From contig WJKR01000025.1 of the NCBI GenBank assembly GCA_014729015.1, positions 1 through 32,416 on the forward strand: DNA of 32,416 nucleotides, read 5' to 3'. Shown piece by piece: positions 31,301-32,416 of this stretch; position 1 is the stretch's first letter, and the number at the start of each line of letters is the position of its first letter. The stretch comes from Candidatus Woesearchaeota archaeon. Its GTDB lineage: Archaea > Nanobdellota > Nanobdellia > Woesearchaeales > WJKR01. The translations under genes were made by a program, and so were the position numbers. The notes under the pieces were generated by a model, which saw only the letters and a list, made by a program, of their open reading frames with translations, had not been told where the DNA came from and searched no databases.

Positions 31301-31955
31301 TGATGGTAGCGCTTCGTATGATCCTGACGGCGGCGACATCGTTTGGTATCATTGGGATTTCGGCAATGGTGAGATTGCTGCGGGCGTGCACGCGCAGGGC
31401 AGCGTCGTGTACAACCAGCTCGGCACGTACACGGTGACGTTGACGGTGACTGATGACGAGGATGACACGGTGGACGATACGGTGGTCGTGACGGTGATTG
31501 ACGAGCCGTACGTCGCGAAGTGCGCTGATGGCAGGGACAATGATGGTGACGGCTTGGTGGACATGGCCGACCCTGGTTGCTCGTCGCCTGATGATGCGAG
31601 CGAGGTCAACCTGGTGAATAGCGGTCCCGAGAAGGGGTTGAAGGTCGTTTCTATCAGCTCATATAGTGCCGAAGGCGCTGCTGTCGCGTTGCCTGGCGAC
31701 GTCTTGGTGGTGAAGACCGTGCTGGAGAACGTCTTGCGCCAGCCGTTGGAGGACTTGCGTATCGGCTTCGCTGTGCCTGAGCTGGGCGTGCAGCAGAAGA
31801 GCAGCCAGTTCGACGTGCAGCCTGGTAGGCGCGTGACGAAGCAGTTGCTCGTGTACTTGCCGTGGGACGCTGCTCTTGGCGAGTATTATACGGAGTTCAC
31901 CGTGGCGAACGATGAGCTGCGCAGGTCGTTGCATCGTTCGTTGACCATTAAGTGA
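28332..31955 (+). CDS. secreted PKD/Ig-like repeat surface protein (1207 aa), likely N-glycosylated
   Basis: ATG 28332 is chosen because AGGAGG lies 7 nt upstream and the product starts with a signal peptide (MKQLLFSILLVIMLIMTVQA, then ASAA). An Ig-like domain follows, then seven PKD domains (recognised by WxFGD/WxFD..S..HTYxxxGxY) interspersed with three cadherin/He_PIG-like domains (PAWLTLE..xLxGTAP). Next come an NDGDGLVDMADPGCSSPDD calcium-type motif and a final Ig-like domain. Several domains have a Cys pair, suggesting disulfides. Ten N-X-S/T sequons are present. There is no C-terminal membrane anchor. It resembles archaeal S-layer or adhesin proteins and, next to aglB, is a likely glycan acceptor. 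Codon bias drifts from A/C-rich at the start to G/T-rich at the end. Confidence 0.88.
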   Translation: MKQLLFSILLVIMLIMTVQAASAAVTYAHWQPNETATITINEGDTAAFDWYAQTNWYNLDVDVQLNDGTDTLVTYVAGLQPNNYAGGTVEVDQDDYQAPGTYTVSVWATDILGYQDTHTIELVVEGRTPEDNDLIDVEVTAEPTDGEAPLEVSFTCTAVGGDAPISYAWAFGDDTTSDEQNTTHTYTEPGAYTAMCTATDNDGDLMSELVVITVGLVNKAPEMEPIDDQYVDETTTFTYDLQVSDPDNTLDELICYDAEFMKVDTKHTKGADDIKYIPDWAVLDGCTIVGEAPAVESDEEYYVRVGVKDPEGLFDEEDFYITVRQRNQPPTIEDVADLTISEGTNITVPFTVTDADALDTLTCSVTSGTELPAWLTLEDCGLAGTAPQVNGSDTSTISITVTDDKNASDTMAFTITVVDAGNGPTADFTWSPTNPLVAEAVQFTDTSSDDGNIVSHDWTFGDGARSDQHHPTHSYASGGSYQVTLVVTDDDGLTGITQQTITVTDYDFSSITVSADPTTGTAPLDVNFTCSVIGGDAPLTYSWEFDDGTFSTDQNPTHTYHAVGTYTASCLAKDVDGDTISGPVVVYVEETTATNHPPIMQPLPDDEVYEGEHYTKQLLVSDPDDDPVTCYSAADLGYGISLPAWLSLDKDNCVLSGTAPEVTEDKVYLVEVGVEDDGGLTDSEYYYLTVKDLPANNVPPTADFAWDPAAPSVGETVTFTATATDIDGNIVLYEWDLDDDGSYELSGPTTDTVLRSYPSAGDVAVRLRVTDDDGAADSVAKIITITDVSDHDFTDIAVAADPISGFAPLAVNFTCSVIGGDAPISYAWAFGDDTTSDEQNTTHTYRTTGPFTATCTARDEDGDAIHGSVDIAVAALPTNDAPVASFSWLPVVPETNESVTFNANASTDNDGSIVLYEWDFDGDGVWDATGVAVTIAYAAPGAYDVTLRVTDDNGAQDTETKEVAVVKPSALPVAEAGPDLTVYVNTLVKIDGSASYDPDGGDIVWYHWDFGNGEIAAGVHAQGSVVYNQLGTYTVTLTVTDDEDDTVDDTVVVTVIDEPYVAKCADGRDNDGDGLVDMADPGCSSPDDASEVNLVNSGPEKGLKVVSISSYSAEGAAVALPGDVLVVKTVLENVLRQPLEDLRIGFAVPELGVQQKSSQFDVQPGRRVTKQLLVYLPWDAALGEYYTEFTVANDELRRSLHRSLTIK
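28807..28885 (+). repeat. 79-bp exact repeat, copy 1 (first PKD domain)
   Basis: Identical base for base to 30784-30862. It encodes GGDAPISYAWAFGDDTTSDE followed by QNTTHT, including one glycosylation sequon. Confidence 0.9.
30784..30862 (+). repeat. 79-bp exact repeat, copy 2 (fifth PKD domain)
   Basis: Identical to 28807-28885, 1977 bp away, while the flanking parts of the two PKD domains differ. This indicates recent gene conversion or duplication of this segment. Confidence 0.9.
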
Positions 31956-31960
31956 AATCA

Positions 31961-31982
31961 TTCTTTTTTTATTCTTTTTTTA
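31961..31982 (+). terminator. oligo-T terminator after the surface-protein gene
   Basis: Two runs of seven T (31964-31970 and 31975-31981) directly after the stop codon at 31953-31955. Confidence 0.6.
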
Positions 31983-32031
31983 AGTCATCATCAATCCATA
32001 TAAAAACTGTTCTTACTCATGAATAGAAAAC

Positions 32032-32038
32032 TTTATAT
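32032..32038 (+). promoter_or_regulatory. TATA box of the gene at 32079
   Basis: TTTATAT centred 44 nt before the ATG, predicting a ~19 nt leader that includes AGGAGGG at 32064-32070. Confidence 0.5.
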
Positions 32039-32078
32039 GTGTTCTTGTGTTCTCCCATGGCCTAGGAGGGATGGTGCT

Positions 32079-32416
32079 ATGGCAAAAACTACTATTCAAG
32101 CGCAACAAGAACGATTTCGCAAACTAAGCGAATTATTTTCACACAAGAACGTGACCGACGTCGAAGCACTCAAGCAACTCGGCCTCTATGAGCAGGCAGA
32201 GGCGTTCGTGAAGCGAGTGATGGGAGAGGGATACAGCCTCAACGACCAAAAGCTCAACATGGACGACTTTGTGGAGCACGACCCCATCCCTGAGCGGAAG
32301 GTATCGATGGGCCAGAAGGTCGCCGCCGGCACCTTGGCAGCCGGCGCCGCGCTAGCGCTTGGCGCAGGGGACATATTCGGAAACCCCGCCCCTGACGTTC
32401 CGGCACCGCTCAGCCA
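32079..32416 (+). CDS. unknown protein with one hydrophobic segment (3' end missing)
   Basis: The ATG at 32079 follows a strong AGGAGGG ribosome site 8 nt upstream and a TATA box. An ATG at 32071 leads to an early stop and is rejected. About 112 residues are visible: a hydrophilic helical N-terminal part (QAQQERFRKLSELFSHKNV, DVEALKQLGLYEQAEAFVKR), then an acidic stretch, then an Ala/Gly-rich hydrophobic segment (VAAGTLAAGAALALGAG) and a Pro-rich run into the window edge. No signal peptide is at the N-terminus; the late hydrophobic segment may cross the membrane. I do not recognise the family. Confidence 0.7.
   Translation, partial: MAKTTIQAQQERFRKLSELFSHKNVTDVEALKQLGLYEQAEAFVKRVMGEGYSLNDQKLNMDDFVEHDPIPERKVSMGQKVAAGTLAAGAALALGAGDIFGNPAPDVPAPLS

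Noticed and set aside
1..32416. CRISPR arrays, insertion sequences, tRNA genes
   Set aside because: No regularly spaced repeats, transposase motifs, terminal inverted repeats or cloverleaf patterns were seen by eye on either strand.

Overview
The window looks archaeal. Most genes have an AT-rich TATA-like box centred 24-29 nt before the start codon (leaderless mRNAs). There is an AglB/STT3-type oligosaccharyltransferase with a WWDFGHW motif, a stand-alone 5S rRNA gene ending in an oligo-T terminator, and a secreted PKD-repeat surface protein. The coiled-coil/winged-helix protein and the C-terminal NDGDGLVD..PGC motif of the surface protein recall DPANN archaea such as Woesearchaeota, but that placement is an inference from style, not a phylogeny.

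Layout: 1-1400 holds the end of a PAP2 lipid-phosphate phosphatase, a small unknown gene, a fragment of a UDP-glucuronate-decarboxylase-like gene and the 5S rRNA. 1437-3307 (minus) encodes a GmhB-HldC fusion and an HldD-like epimerase. 3339-4016 is a winged-helix protein surrounded by TGAGAC/GTCTCA repeats. 4224-8462 (plus) is a sulfate-activation operon: cysQ, cysD, a DUF2061 membrane protein, cysN with an extra degenerate APS-kinase domain, and cysC. 8495-15553 holds four sulfotransferase genes, one fused to a glycosyltransferase-like domain and one frameshifted in an A9 run, plus two glycosyltransferases. 15559-18907 (minus) has a flippase, a GT-A-like protein and a GT9 heptosyltransferase-like protein. 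19077-25173 has two FkbM methyltransferases (one frameshifted in an A8 run), a beta-propeller protein, hldA, gmhA, a GT2, a DUF2304 protein and a dolichol-phosphate-sugar-synthase-like GT2. 25213-28080 is aglB. Divergent from it is a 1207-residue PKD/Ig-repeat secreted protein, followed by the start of an unknown gene.

Together these read as one surface-glycan system. GmhA, HldA, GmhB-HldC and HldD would make a nucleotide-activated heptose. GT9, GT4, CgeB-like and GT2 enzymes would assemble a lipid-linked glycan. CysDN plus CysC make PAPS, the sulfotransferases decorate the glycan and CysQ removes the by-product PAP. A flippase exports the glycan and AglB transfers it to asparagines; the adjacent PKD protein carries ten N-X-S/T sequons. 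No PAPS reductase or sulfite reductase is present, so the PAPS is probably for sulfation rather than assimilation. A sulfated, heptose-containing N-glycan in an archaeon is the main hypothesis. It rests on sequence recognition by eye, with no database search.
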